From: Bradyrhizobium sp. ORS 278
GTDB lineage: Bacteria; Pseudomonadota; Alphaproteobacteria; Rhizobiales; Xanthobacteraceae
Assembly (NCBI RefSeq): GCF_000026145.1
Contig: NC_009445.1
Coordinates: 5,796,501-5,860,500, forward strand
Direction of reading: 5' to 3'
DNA: 64,000 bases
Part shown: piece by piece, positions 35,446-46,153 of the stretch
How the letters are laid out: each line of letters begins with the position of its first letter
How positions within the stretch are numbered: the stretch's first letter is position 1
Made by a program: the position numbers and the translations under genes
Notes under the pieces: generated by a model
Told to the model about the DNA's origin: nothing
The model's database searches: none
What the model saw: only the letters and a program-made list of their open reading frames with translations

Positions 35446-35499
35446 TGTGGACAAGCAGCAGCCTACCTTGTGGATGCCGGGCACTGGGGCTGTGCATAA
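35446..35499. promoter_or_regulatory. Three evenly spaced DnaA-box-like nonamers
   Basis: TGTGGACAA (35446), TGTGGATGC (35469) and TGTGCATAA (35491) each match TGTGGATAA in seven or eight of nine positions. They point the same way and start 23 and 22 bases apart, about two helical turns. A weaker TCTGGATAC follows at 35503. DnaA binding is inferred from the match and spacing only. Confidence 0.35.
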
Positions 35500-35548
35500 C
35501 TCTCTGGATACATCCGGGATAGGCTGTCGAAGATGGCCGCGCCAAAAG

Positions 35549-35574
35549 GAAAAACCGGGCTCGAGGCCCGGTTC
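35549..35574 (-). terminator. Rho-independent terminator of the Flp pilin gene
   Basis: On the minus strand AACCGGGC pairs with GCCCGGTT around CTCGA and is followed by TTTTCC. It lies about 25 bases past the pilin stop. Confidence 0.85.
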
Positions 35575-35596
35575 TCCGAGAACGCCGCTTGATCGA

Positions 35597-35761
35597 TTAC
35601 TTCAGAGACGAGTTGATGGAGTCGAACTTGCTGCTCAGCGAGGTGCCCAGGCCGTTCACCGCCGCGATGATCGCCAGCGAGATTCCGGCTGCAATCAGGC
35701 CGTATTCGATGGCGGTTGCACCGGATTCATCACGCAAAAACTTCAACACAAAGGTCTTCAT
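35597..35761 (-). CDS. Flp family type IVb pilin
   Basis: 54 residues: MKTFVLKFLRDESG then ATAIEYGLIAAGISLAIIAAV. The prepilin peptidase cut falls after Gly14, with the Glu-Tyr pair at 19-20 diagnostic of Flp pilins, followed by one hydrophobic helix. It would be the subunit of a Tad-type adhesion pilus. No tad/cpa assembly genes occur in the window, so it must rely on a locus elsewhere. The ATG has GAGG upstream, and a strong terminator follows, which suits a highly expressed monocistronic mRNA. Confidence 0.9.
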   Translation of the reverse strand: MKTFVLKFLRDESGATAIEYGLIAAGISLAIIAAVNGLGTSLSSKFDSINSSLK

Positions 35762-35784
35762 CACTAAACCTCGTTTCCCAACCG

Positions 35785-35810
35785 GGGAACCCTGGGGTTG
35801 TGCGGTTCCC
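35785..35810. promoter_or_regulatory. Inverted repeat in the pilin leader
   Basis: GGGAACC (35785-35791) and GGTTCCC (35804-35810) can pair around a 12-base loop, about 25 bases upstream of the pilin start codon. It could be a 5' mRNA stem or an operator. Confidence 0.3.
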
Positions 35811-35981
35811 ATGGCGTGGACCATAGGAGGTAAAAACCTAAGGTTGGTGTAATGCGGTCGGTTCAAGTCCTTGCGATTTTTGCAGCAATTCCGGCGCAAC
35901 TTTTAGACACATGCCGGCGGCATGTAAAAACAACCGAAAGCTGCAGCAAACATCGTCCTGCCTTAGCCAAAGCGCTTGCGC

Positions 35982-35997
35982 TGGCGGTCAGATTGCT
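35982..35997 (+). promoter_or_regulatory. Possible sigma-54 type -24/-12 element before prmA
   Basis: TGGCGGTCAGATTGCT has GG and GC ten bases apart, as in the consensus TGGCACG-N4-TTGCW. It ends 36 bases before the prmA ATG. No activator site was recognised, and a single match of this quality can occur by chance. Confidence 0.25.
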
Positions 35998-36033
35998 TAA
36001 CCACGCCAACAAATCAGCTTCGGACCCTGCCAG

Positions 36034-36930
36034 ATGACATCAGATTCCCCGCCGGCGACGTACAAAGCGAGCTTCACGGTCGCGGACGAGGGCGCCGCGC
36101 GGCCGGCGGTCGATAGTCTGACGGAGGTCTTCTTCGAGGGAGACGCAGCGGTGGCCGCGTTCGAGCGGCCGGATGGGCGCTGGGACGTCACGGTGCATTT
36201 CGCCGATCCTCCGGACCAGGCCCTGTTGCGCAAGCTGATCGGCGGAGCGGCGGGAACAGAGGCTGCGGGAACCCTGACGTTCGAGACGGTTGAAGTCAAG
36301 GACTGGGTCAAGGCAAGCCTGGACGATCTGGTTCCCGTGCCGGCCGCACGCTTCATGGTTCATGGCGCTCACGACCGGGCTCGGGTTCCGGCCAACAAGA
36401 TCGGCATTGAAATCGAGGCGGCGCTCGCCTTCGGAACCGGCCATCATGGAACCACCCGCGGCTGCCTGCTGCTGCTCGACCATGTTCTGAAACGAGGGTC
36501 GCCGCAACGCGTCCTCGACCTCGGCACCGGAACCGGCGTCCTTGCAATTGCAGCCGCCAAGGCGACCCGCCGCTCCGTGCTGGGCAGCGACATCGATGCG
36601 CCCTCCGTGAGCGTTGCGCGGGAGAACGCCCGGCTCAACGGCGCAGGCCCCCTGGTCCAGGTCATCCGCGCCACCGGCTTTGCGGCGGCGGAATTTGCCG
36701 AAGCAGGCCCGTTCGATCTGGTGTTGGCGAACATCCTCGCCAATCCGCTGCGGCAACTGGCGGCGCCAATGCAGCGCCACCTTGCGCCAGGGGCGAACGT
36801 GATCCTGTCAGGTCTCCTGACCCCACAAGCCCGCGGCGTTCTTGCAGCCTATCGCGCACGCGGGCTGGTTCCGATCCGGCATCTGACAATCGAGGGGTGG
36901 AGCAGCTTGTTGCTGCAGAAGAAACAATGA
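36034..36930 (+). CDS. prmA: Ribosomal protein L11 methyltransferase
   Basis: 298 residues. The N-terminal part is the L11-docking domain; the SAM-binding core starts at LDLGTGTGVLAIAAAK (about 167-182), with the DIDA acidic turn and the NILANPL active-site strand. Conserved AFGTGHHGTT precedes the core. It trimethylates ribosomal protein L11. It diverges from the pilin gene across 272 bases. A sigma-54-like match at 35982 lies just upstream but may be chance. Confidence 0.92.
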   Translation: MTSDSPPATYKASFTVADEGAARPAVDSLTEVFFEGDAAVAAFERPDGRWDVTVHFADPPDQALLRKLIGGAAGTEAAGTLTFETVEVKDWVKASLDDLVPVPAARFMVHGAHDRARVPANKIGIEIEAALAFGTGHHGTTRGCLLLLDHVLKRGSPQRVLDLGTGTGVLAIAAAKATRRSVLGSDIDAPSVSVARENARLNGAGPLVQVIRATGFAAAEFAEAGPFDLVLANILANPLRQLAAPMQRHLAPGANVILSGLLTPQARGVLAAYRARGLVPIRHLTIEGWSSLLLQKKQ

Positions 36931-36992
36931 GATCCGATCAGCTCCGCTGGTCGGCCAAGGATTGAACCAAGGGCAGCAAATTCAGAACGATC

Positions 36993-37028
36993 AGGCCGAA
37001 GACGATTATGTCTTGGGCTGGCCTTTTT
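36993..37028 (+). terminator. Terminator-like hairpin downstream of prmA
   Basis: AGGCC pairs with GGCCT, with an inner AGAC/GTCT pair, and TTTTT follows. It overlaps the end of the convergent small gene at 37006. Confidence 0.6.
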
Positions 37029-37185
37029 GAAGGCTGGATTCGGCCTTCACGCGCCCGCGTCGAACGCGCGGTTCCACGAGACGGTTGATGAGATCGGCCA
37101 GCGCGCTACGCGGCTTCTCCGCGGGTGCGGGTGTCGGAGCGCGTGGCGTCGGCGCCGACAGTTTCTCGAAGGTAAAAGCAGGCAT
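37006..37185 (-). CDS. Small conserved hypothetical protein
   Basis: 59 residues, MPAFTFEKLSAP..., with a Pro/Ala-rich middle, a short amphipathic segment (ALADLINRLVEPRV) and a basic tail. I recall similar short MPAFTFEK proteins in many Bradyrhizobium genomes, all without assigned function. GAGGGGA six bases before the ATG at 37185 decides the start over the ATG at 37203. No signal peptide or membrane helix. Confidence 0.65.
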   Translation of the reverse strand: MPAFTFEKLSAPTPRAPTPAPAEKPRSALADLINRLVEPRVRRGRVKAESSLQKGQPKT

Positions 37186-37420
37186 CGTGCGTCCCCTCGC
37201 CATTGAGTTGAGGCACTCCCCGGATTGTGTGACCGTGGATGATCTTTACGATCATGGCCACCACATCCATCACGTTTCCTCGCTGCATCTCTTCCGGATG
37301 ACCAGCATGCGACAGCAAATCTTTTTGCACAGGCGAATGCAAGGAGATTCTTCGTGCACCGCACGCCCAACTGGATGAGTATCGATCGCGGTGAAGATCC
37401 ACGCCCAAAGTATGAGACCG

Positions 37421-39244
37421 ATGTTCGAAGCCCTGTTCCAGACGTTCGAAGAACCCGAAACCGGTGTCGCGCTGACGGCACGACTCGCCGCGCTCCGCGA
37501 GGAGCTGGCGCGGCGCCAGCTCACCGGCTTCATCGTGCCGCGCGCGGACCAGCAGCAGAACGAGTATGTGCCGCCGTCCGAGGAGAGGCTGGCGTGGCTG
37601 ACCGGGTTCACCGGCTCGGCCGGTCTCGCGATCGTTCTGCTGCACGAGGCCGCGATCTTCGTCGACGGCCGCTACACATTGCAGGCGGGCAAGCAGGTCG
37701 ATGGGAAGGCCTGGGCCGTGGAATCGCTGATCGAGCCGCCGCCCGAAAGCTGGCTGACGGGGCATCTGCAGCGCGGCGACCGTATCGGCTTCGATCCCTG
37801 GCTGCAGACGACGGCCGCTGCCGAACGCTTCGCGGCGGCCTGCGCCAAGGCAGGTGCCGAGCTGGTGCCAGTGGAGACCAATCCGGTCGACAGCATCTGG
37901 ACCGAGCGCCCTCAGCCGCCGCTCGGCGCGGTCTCGATCCATGGCGCGGAATTGTCCGGCGAGGTCGAGGCCGAGAAGCTCGAACGCATCCGCCGGGAGA
38001 TCGAGAGGCTCGGCGTCGAGGCGCTGGTGCTGTCCGATTCCCACAATGTGGCCTGGACGTTCAACATCCGTGGCGCCGACGTGTCGCACACGCCGCTGCC
38101 GATCTCCTACGCCTTGGTGCCAAAGACCGGACGGCCGACGATCTTCATCGATTCCCGCAAGCTCTCGAACCTGACACGCGATCACCTCGAGCAGAGCGCT
38201 GACGTGGCGGAGCCGGACGCGATGGCGCCGCGCCTGACGGAGCTCGCGCGGTCGGGCGCAGCCATCGCGCTCGACAGCGCCACCGCGGCGGACGCGCTGA
38301 CGCGGCTGATCCAGGGCGCGGGCGGCAAGCCGGTGCGTGGTGCCGATCCCGTGAGCCTGCTCAAGGCCGCGAAAAATGCGGTCGAGATCGAGGGCACGCG
38401 ACGCGCACACCGGCGCGACGCCGTCGCCCTGGCGCGCTTTCTCGCCTTCATCGATCGCGAGGCGCCGAAGGGGACATTGACCGAGATCGACGCCGTCGAG
38501 GCGCTGGAGAGCTTTCGCCGCGACACCGGCGCGCTGAAGGACGTGTCGTTTCCGACCATCTCCGGGACCGGCCCGAACGGTGCCATCGTGCATTATCGCG
38601 TCACTCGCAAGAGCAACCGGCGCATCATGACCGGCGATCTGCTGCTGATCGATTCCGGCGCGCAATACCAGGACGGTACGACCGACGTCACGCGCACCAT
38701 CGCGGTGGGCGCGCCGACCACGGAGATGCGCGACCGCTTCACGCGCGTGCTGCGCGGCCATCTGGCGATCGCGCGCGCGCTGTTTCCCGACGGCACCACC
38801 GGCGCCCAGCTCGACACCTTGGCACGGCAGTTCCTGTGGCAGGCCGGGATCGACTTCGAGCACGGCACCGGACATGGCGTCGGCAGCTATCTGTCGGTGC
38901 ACGAAGGACCGGCGCGGATTTCCAAGCTCGGCACGACGCCGCTGAAGCGCGGCATGATCCTGTCCAACGAGCCCGGCTACTACAAGACCGATGCCTTCGG
39001 CATCCGCATCGAGAATCTCGAGCTGGTCGTGGCGAAGGACATTGCGGGCGGGGAGAAGCCGATGAACGGCTTCGAGGCGCTGACGCTCGCGCCGATCGAT
39101 CGCCGGCTGATCGACGTGGCGATGCTGAGCAGCGAGGAGCGCAGCTGGCTCGACGTCTATCACGCCCGCGTCAGGGAGGCCGTGCACGCGGCCCTCAACG
39201 AGCCCGACCAGCTGTGGCTCGATCAGGCGACAGCGCCACTCTGA
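37421..39244 (+). CDS. Xaa-Pro aminopeptidase (M24B family)
   Basis: 607 residues. Two creatinase-like N-terminal domains precede a pita-bread catalytic domain with dinuclear metal ligands in DSGAQYQDGTTDVTRT, HGTGHGVGSYLSVHEGP and SNEPGYY, and the last Glu in RIENLE. It removes an N-terminal residue next to proline in peptides. The start is uncertain: GTG 37391, ATG 37412 and ATG 37421 are in frame; I choose 37421 because homologues begin near MFEALFQTFEE. No signal peptide, hence cytoplasmic. A 142-base palindromic repeat begins nine bases after the stop. Confidence 0.9.
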   Translation: MFEALFQTFEEPETGVALTARLAALREELARRQLTGFIVPRADQQQNEYVPPSEERLAWLTGFTGSAGLAIVLLHEAAIFVDGRYTLQAGKQVDGKAWAVESLIEPPPESWLTGHLQRGDRIGFDPWLQTTAAAERFAAACAKAGAELVPVETNPVDSIWTERPQPPLGAVSIHGAELSGEVEAEKLERIRREIERLGVEALVLSDSHNVAWTFNIRGADVSHTPLPISYALVPKTGRPTIFIDSRKLSNLTRDHLEQSADVAEPDAMAPRLTELARSGAAIALDSATAADALTRLIQGAGGKPVRGADPVSLLKAAKNAVEIEGTRRAHRRDAVALARFLAFIDREAPKGTLTEIDAVEALESFRRDTGALKDVSFPTISGTGPNGAIVHYRVTRKSNRRIMTGDLLLIDSGAQYQDGTTDVTRTIAVGAPTTEMRDRFTRVLRGHLAIARALFPDGTTGAQLDTLARQFLWQAGIDFEHGTGHGVGSYLSVHEGPARISKLGTTPLKRGMILSNEPGYYKTDAFGIRIENLELVVAKDIAGGEKPMNGFEALTLAPIDRRLIDVAMLSSEERSWLDVYHARVREAVHAALNEPDQLWLDQATAPL

Positions 39245-39252
39245 CCATGAAG

Positions 39253-39394
39253 CCGTAGGGTGGGCAAAGCGGCCGCCGCAGGCGGCAGCGTGCCCACCGC
39301 GTCTCAGTGCGTTCATCCGCGCAGCGGTGGGCACGGCGCGCGATGGCTCAGCGCAACGAGCGAGCAGTTGGGCGCGCCTTTGTCCACCCTACGG
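39253..39394. repeat. 142-base palindromic repeat with CCGTAGGGTGG ends
   Basis: CCGTAGGGTGGGCAAAG at the left end and CTTTGTCCACCCTACGG at the right end are complements at 16 of 17 positions. Inside, GTGCCCACCGC faces GCGGTGGGCAC. The element fills the space after the aminopeptidase stop and does not code for anything I recognise. Confidence 0.85.
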
Positions 39395-39531
39395 ATCGAC
39401 GAACTACACCAGCCTCGTTGCGTGTCCGGCCGCCATGGTCCCGCTGCCGGTATGGGCGCATGCAGAAACAGGCGTTTCCGTGACGCGGAAGGCCGCTACA
39501 GTCGCGGCGTCCACCTGATTTGAGCGGCACG

Positions 39532-40815
39532 ATGCATGGAATGATCAGCAGACCGCCGGGAGCCGTCGCACAGCGCGCGGCTCCGTCGCGCACGCTGCTG
39601 GTGCTGCTCGTCGTCATGACCGGACTGGCGCCGATCTCGCTGTACCTGCTGGTGCCGGCGCTGCCGTTGCTCGCGACCACCTTCGGGCGCGACGCCTCGG
39701 TGGTGCAGATGACGGTGTCGTTCTACATGATCGGCATTGCCATCTCGCAGCTGTTGCTGGGCCCGCTGTCCGATCGCTTCGGCCGCCGTCCGGTGATGCT
39801 CGCCGGCCTTGCGCTCTCCATCATCGCGAGCTTTGGCTGCATCTTGGCCGACACCCTGCCGCAGCTGATCGCGGCGCGCTTCTTTCAGGCGCTCGGCGGC
39901 GCCAGCGGCATGGTGATCAGCAGGGCGATCATCCGCGACCTCTATCCGCGCGAGCGCATTGGCGCGATGATCAGCCTCGTCGTCGCCGTCATGATGATCG
40001 CGCAGATGCTGTCGCCGCTGACCGGCGGCCTGATCGAGATCGCGTTCGGCTGGCATGCCATCTTCTACGTGGTGGCAGCGGTGTCGATTGCCGTCGGCAT
40101 CGCTGTAACGCTGGCGCTGCCGGAAACCCGCCCAGCCCGCGTCGAGGGCGCCAGCTTCCGCCGCGACGTGGTCATACTCGTCAAGAGCCGCGCCTTTCTG
40201 GGCTACATGCTGTGCCAGGTGCTGGCGTCGCAGATCATCTTCGCCTTTGCCGGCGGCGGCCCCTACATCGTCGAGGTGCAGATGGCCCGCTCGTCGGCAG
40301 AGTATGGCGCCTGGTTCGCGACGACAGGCTTTGCCTATTTCGTCGGGAATCTGTTCTGCGTCCGCTACGCGCCGCGGCACGCGCTCGACCGGCTGATCTG
40401 GTTCGGCCTGACCTTGCAGCTGACCAGCGCCGCGCTGAATTTCACCTGGGGCATCTTCGGTCTCAACCAGATGCCGTCGGTGCTGTTCGGCACGCAGATG
40501 CTGCTGATGTTCGCCAACGCCTTCGTGATGGCAAACTCCGCCGCCGGCGCCATCAGCGTGCGGCCGGGCGCCGCCGGCACCGCCTCGGGCGCGATGGGCT
40601 TTCTGCAGATGGGGCTGGGCGCGCTGACCTCGCAGCTCGGGGCGTATCTCGGCGGTCACTATGCGACCACGCTGCCCCTGACGTCGGCGATGCTGACGCT
40701 GTCGCTGGCCTGCGCCGGCTGCATGATCTTCCTCGTTCCCCGCACGCCGGTCACGGTGACGGTGACCAAGGAGCTGATCGAAGCGGCGGAGGAGGACGAG
40801 GGCGGGGTGATGTGA
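39532..40815 (+). CDS. Bcr/CflA-type MFS multidrug efflux transporter
   Basis: 427 residues with twelve membrane helices. The loop 2-3 motif GPLSDRFGRRPV is the major-facilitator signature, and the first helices (ISLYLLVPALPLLATTFG) are those of the Bcr/CflA drug-proton antiporters. It should expel small toxic compounds. TTG 39520 or ATG 39541 are alternative starts. The gene is bracketed by palindromic repeats (39253-39394 and 40845-41084), with no regulator adjacent. Confidence 0.85.
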   Translation: MHGMISRPPGAVAQRAAPSRTLLVLLVVMTGLAPISLYLLVPALPLLATTFGRDASVVQMTVSFYMIGIAISQLLLGPLSDRFGRRPVMLAGLALSIIASFGCILADTLPQLIAARFFQALGGASGMVISRAIIRDLYPRERIGAMISLVVAVMMIAQMLSPLTGGLIEIAFGWHAIFYVVAAVSIAVGIAVTLALPETRPARVEGASFRRDVVILVKSRAFLGYMLCQVLASQIIFAFAGGGPYIVEVQMARSSAEYGAWFATTGFAYFVGNLFCVRYAPRHALDRLIWFGLTLQLTSAALNFTWGIFGLNQMPSVLFGTQMLLMFANAFVMANSAAGAISVRPGAAGTASGAMGFLQMGLGALTSQLGAYLGGHYATTLPLTSAMLTLSLACAGCMIFLVPRTPVTVTVTKELIEAAEEDEGGVM

Positions 40816-40844
40816 GGGATCGCGCGCTTTCGCATGTCTCTCGG

Positions 40845-40945
40845 TGTCATACCCGCGAAGGCGGGTATCCAGTACGCCGCGGCGGCGCGGCTCCATCACA
40901 ACCGCCTCTGGAATACTGGATCATCCGCTTTCGCGGATGATGACA
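40845..40945. repeat. Palindromic repeat after the efflux gene, copy type TGTCATACCCGC
   Basis: TGTCAT...ATCCAGTA at the left faces TACTGGAT...ATGACA at the right, with a mismatched inner part (ACCCGCGAAGGCGGGT versus CATCCGCTTTCGCGGATG), each of which is itself a small hairpin. The element is 101 bases and begins 30 bases past the MFS stop. Confidence 0.8.
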
Positions 40946-40958
40946 GCTGTGAGTGTCG

Positions 40959-41084
40959 CCGTCGTCCCGGCCTCGCGCCGGGACCCATACCCCCAGGGAG
41001 ATGTTCGAGGCAGGCTGGTGGATGGCGCGTTCCCAGCCACGACGGGCGGTGGCTATGGGTCCCGGCGCGAGGCCGGGACGACGG
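40959..41084. repeat. Palindromic repeat with 31-base perfect arms
   Basis: The first 31 bases (from CCGTCGTCCCGG to GACCCATA) and the last 31 (TATGGGTC to GGGACGACGG) are exact complements, 126 bases overall. Such a long perfect arm points to a recent copy. It lies 13 bases from the previous palindrome, so two different element families are placed head to tail between the efflux and ligA genes. Confidence 0.88.
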
Positions 41085-41204
41085 CGGGGATGACGCGCTT
41101 GCTGTGGCAGATCATGCGGTCCACCTCACGCGTGGGGCGCAGCGCAGAACATGCGCGCGCGATCGAAGCCGAACAGCATCGGCGGCGACCGCCACCACGA
41201 ACAG
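41085..41204. other. Remainder of the MFS-ligA intergenic region
   Basis: About 120 bases after the second palindrome, before the ligA stop. No gene or terminator seen. Together with the two repeats it makes up a 389-base convergent gap. Confidence 0.4.
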
Positions 41205-43415
<2,211 letters not shown>

Positions 43416-43464
43416 TTACACAATGCGCGCGGCGGTGCCAAAAGCGTTCGGGTCACCCCCTAAC

Positions 43465-45138
43465 TTAGGCCGCCGCCGCCTCCAGCAGGCGGTCGGCGGC
43501 GGCGCGGGCTTCGGCGGTGACCTCGGCGCCGGCCAGCATGCGGGCGATCTCCTCGCGGCGATGCAGGGTGGCGAGCGTGTTGACGCGGGTGACGACGCGC
43601 TTGCCGCGGTCGAGCGCATCCTTGGAGATCAAGAGATGCTGGTCCGCCCGGGCCGCGACTTGCGGCGCATGGGTCACGGCCATGACCTGGACGCCGTGGG
43701 CGAGCCGCGCCAGGCGGGCGCCGATGGCGTCCGCCACCGCGCCGCCCACGCCTGTATCGATCTCGTCGAATACAAGGGTCGGCGCTGAGCCGCGATCCGA
43801 CAGCACCACTTTGAGCGCCAGCAGGAACCGCGACAGCTCGCCCCCTGAGGCGACCTTCATCATCGGACCGGGCCGGGTGCCCGGGTTGGTCTGGACCCAG
43901 AATTCGACGCGGTCGATGCCCTCTGGCCCCGGCACGTCGGCGTCGCTGTCGACCTGGGTCATGAACTTCGCGCGCTCGAGCTTCAGCGGGCCGAGCTCGG
44001 CATGGACGGCCCGGTTGAGCTTCTCAGCCGCCTTGATACGCGCCGCCGAAAGCTTGGCCGCGGCCGCCGCGTAGCGCGCATCCGCCGCTGCTGCCGCCGC
44101 CTCCAGCTTCTTCAGCTGCTCGGCGCCCGCGTCGATCAGCACGACGTCGGCGGCGTATTTGGCGGCCAGCGCCGCCAGGCCATCGACCGGCGTCGAATAT
44201 TTGCGGGCCGCCGCGCGCAAGGCGAACAGCCGCTCCTCGATGCGCTCCAGCTCCAGCGGATCGAAGTCGGTGGCTGCCAGCGCCGCCGTCAGATGCTGAT
44301 CGGCCTCCTCCAGCGCGTTGATCGCGGCGTCCATCGCCTTGACGGCGGGATCGACCAGGGCCGGCGAGCTGACCGCGCGCCGCTCCAGCCGGCGGACCGC
44401 CGCTGCCAACGCCGCGATCGGCGACTGATTGCCGCTGACGGCATCCTGAGCGTCGCGCAGATCGCCGGCGATCTTCTCGCCCTGCATCATCGCCGTGCGT
44501 CGGGTCGCGAGCTGCGTCTCCTCGCCCTCCTTCGGCGCCAGCTTCTTCAATTCGTCCGAGGCATGCCGCAGATAGTCGGCCTCGCGCGCTGCGCGCTCCA
44601 TCCCGGCGCGATGCTGATCGAGCGCCGAGACCGCGCTACGGCGCGCCGCCCATAGCGTCTCGACGCCGGCAACATCCTTCTCGAGCCCGGCAAAGGCATC
44701 GAGCAGCCTGCGATGGGTGGCGGCATCGACCAGCGCGCGCTCGTCATGCTGGCCGTGAATCTCGACCAAGGTGGCCCCGATCGCCTTGAGGGTCTGAACG
44801 CTGACCGATTGGTCGTTAATGAAGGCGCGGGTGCGGCCGTCGCCATACTGGACCCGGCGCAGGATCATCTCGCCGTCGGCATCCAGCCCGTTGGCGGCCA
44901 GGATCCGCGCGGCCGGATGATCCTTGCCGATCTCGAACACGGCCGTGACCTGCCCCTGATCGGCGCCGTGCCGCACCAGGCTGGCATCGCCGCGCCCGCC
45001 GAGGGCCAGGGCAAAGGCATCGAGCAGGATGGACTTGCCGGCGCCGGTCTCGCCGGTCAGCACCGCTAGCCCCTCGGAGAATTCGAGATCGAGTCGTTCG
45101 ATCAGGACGATGTCACGGATCGACAGTCGCGCCAGCAT
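43465..45138 (-). CDS. recN: DNA repair protein RecN
   Basis: 557 residues of the SMC-like family. Walker A GETGAGKS (29-36), long Ala/Glu/Arg coiled coils around 160-380, and the C-terminal PTLVFDEIDTGVGG Walker B with the ASGGELSRFLLALK signature. RecN joins broken DNA ends during double-strand break repair. Start at ATG 45138 (MLARLSIRDIVLIE) agrees with the family; the 21 extra upstream codons are not used. It sits between bamD and ligA, the usual place in Rhizobiales. Confidence 0.95.
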   Translation of the reverse strand: MLARLSIRDIVLIERLDLEFSEGLAVLTGETGAGKSILLDAFALALGGRGDASLVRHGADQGQVTAVFEIGKDHPAARILAANGLDADGEMILRRVQYGDGRTRAFINDQSVSVQTLKAIGATLVEIHGQHDERALVDAATHRRLLDAFAGLEKDVAGVETLWAARRSAVSALDQHRAGMERAAREADYLRHASDELKKLAPKEGEETQLATRRTAMMQGEKIAGDLRDAQDAVSGNQSPIAALAAAVRRLERRAVSSPALVDPAVKAMDAAINALEEADQHLTAALAATDFDPLELERIEERLFALRAAARKYSTPVDGLAALAAKYAADVVLIDAGAEQLKKLEAAAAAADARYAAAAAKLSAARIKAAEKLNRAVHAELGPLKLERAKFMTQVDSDADVPGPEGIDRVEFWVQTNPGTRPGPMMKVASGGELSRFLLALKVVLSDRGSAPTLVFDEIDTGVGGAVADAIGARLARLAHGVQVMAVTHAPQVAARADQHLLISKDALDRGKRVVTRVNTLATLHRREEIARMLAGAEVTAEARAAADRLLEAAAA

Positions 45139-45259
45139 GAACCGAGGTCCTTCGTAACGGGGCAGGATACCCCTGAGCGAACGACTCGATGCTAGCAGCA
45201 AAATGAGAACAAAACAAGAATTGAGAACAAAGCAGGACCAGTTTCAAGTCCCTGCCAGC

Positions 45260-46153
45260 TCAGCCGAGCCCCAGCTTCTTGAACGCCCGCGAGATATAGG
45301 AGCCCTTGTTCTCCTCCGGCTCGACCCCGCCGGACTTCACGAGGTTATAGGCGTCCTTGTACCACTTGCTGTCCGGGAAGTTGTGGCCGAGCACGGCGGC
45401 GGCCGTCTGCGCCTCGCCGACGATGCCGATCGTCATGTAGGCCTCGGTCAGACGGAACAAGGCCTCCTCGACATGACGGGTCGTCTGGTACTGAGTCACC
45501 ACCGTCTTGAAGCGGTTGATTGCGGCGGTGTAGTCGCGCTTCTGCATATAGTAGCGGCCGACATCCATCTCCTTGCCGGCGAGCTGGTCGCGCGCGCCTT
45601 CCATCTTCGCCTTGGCGTTGGTGGCATATTCCGAGTTCGGATATTTGCGCACCACCTCTTCGAGCGCGGCGATCGCCTTTTCCGTCCGGCCCTGGTCGCG
45701 GCTGATGTCCGGGATCTGATCGTAATGCGACGCTGCGATGAGGTATTGCGCATAGGCCGCGTCCGGGCTGCCGGGATGCAGCGTCACGTAGCGGGTCGCC
45801 GAACCGATGCAGCCGTCGTAATCACCGGCCTGGTAGGAGGCGTAGGCCGACATCAGCAGCGATTTGCGCGCCCAGTCGGAATAAGGATGCTGGCGATCGA
45901 CCTCCTCGAACTTCTTGTTCGCGCCCTTCATGTCCTTCTTTTCGTTCAGCATGTACAAGCCCTCATTGTAGAGCTTGTCCGCGGGCTCATCGACGAACGT
46001 ATCGTCCTTGGCAAGGAACTTGTCCCAGAGCCCGCCGGTGCCGCAGCCGGCCAGCGGGAACGCCAGCAGCGCCAGCGATGCGGCGAAGCGCATGCGGCGG
46101 CCGATCGAGATGGCCTGAGGACTGAGCTCGCGCGGGAGACGCTGTGTCGACAT
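45260..46153 (-). CDS. bamD: Outer membrane assembly lipoprotein BamD
   Basis: 297 residues. The lipobox is in FPLAGC, about residue 37, preceded by an RR and a hydrophobic stretch. The mature protein has five TPR-like repeats (EEVDRQHPYSDWARKSLLMSAYASYQAGDY..., then FPDSKWYKDAYNLV). BamD is the essential partner of BamA for folding outer membrane proteins. ATG 46153 gives a normal signal; ATG 46093 would be minimal. Located between lpxC and recN. Confidence 0.93.
   Translation of the reverse strand: MSTQRLPRELSPQAISIGRRMRFAASLALLAFPLAGCGTGGLWDKFLAKDDTFVDEPADKLYNEGLYMLNEKKDMKGANKKFEEVDRQHPYSDWARKSLLMSAYASYQAGDYDGCIGSATRYVTLHPGSPDAAYAQYLIAASHYDQIPDISRDQGRTEKAIAALEEVVRKYPNSEYATNAKAKMEGARDQLAGKEMDVGRYYMQKRDYTAAINRFKTVVTQYQTTRHVEEALFRLTEAYMTIGIVGEAQTAAAVLGHNFPDSKWYKDAYNLVKSGGVEPEENKGSYISRAFKKLGLG

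Noticed and set aside
35404-35530. Replication origin
   Set aside because: DnaA-like boxes alone are not enough: no AT-rich unwinding region and none of the usual neighbours (hemE, dnaA, parAB).
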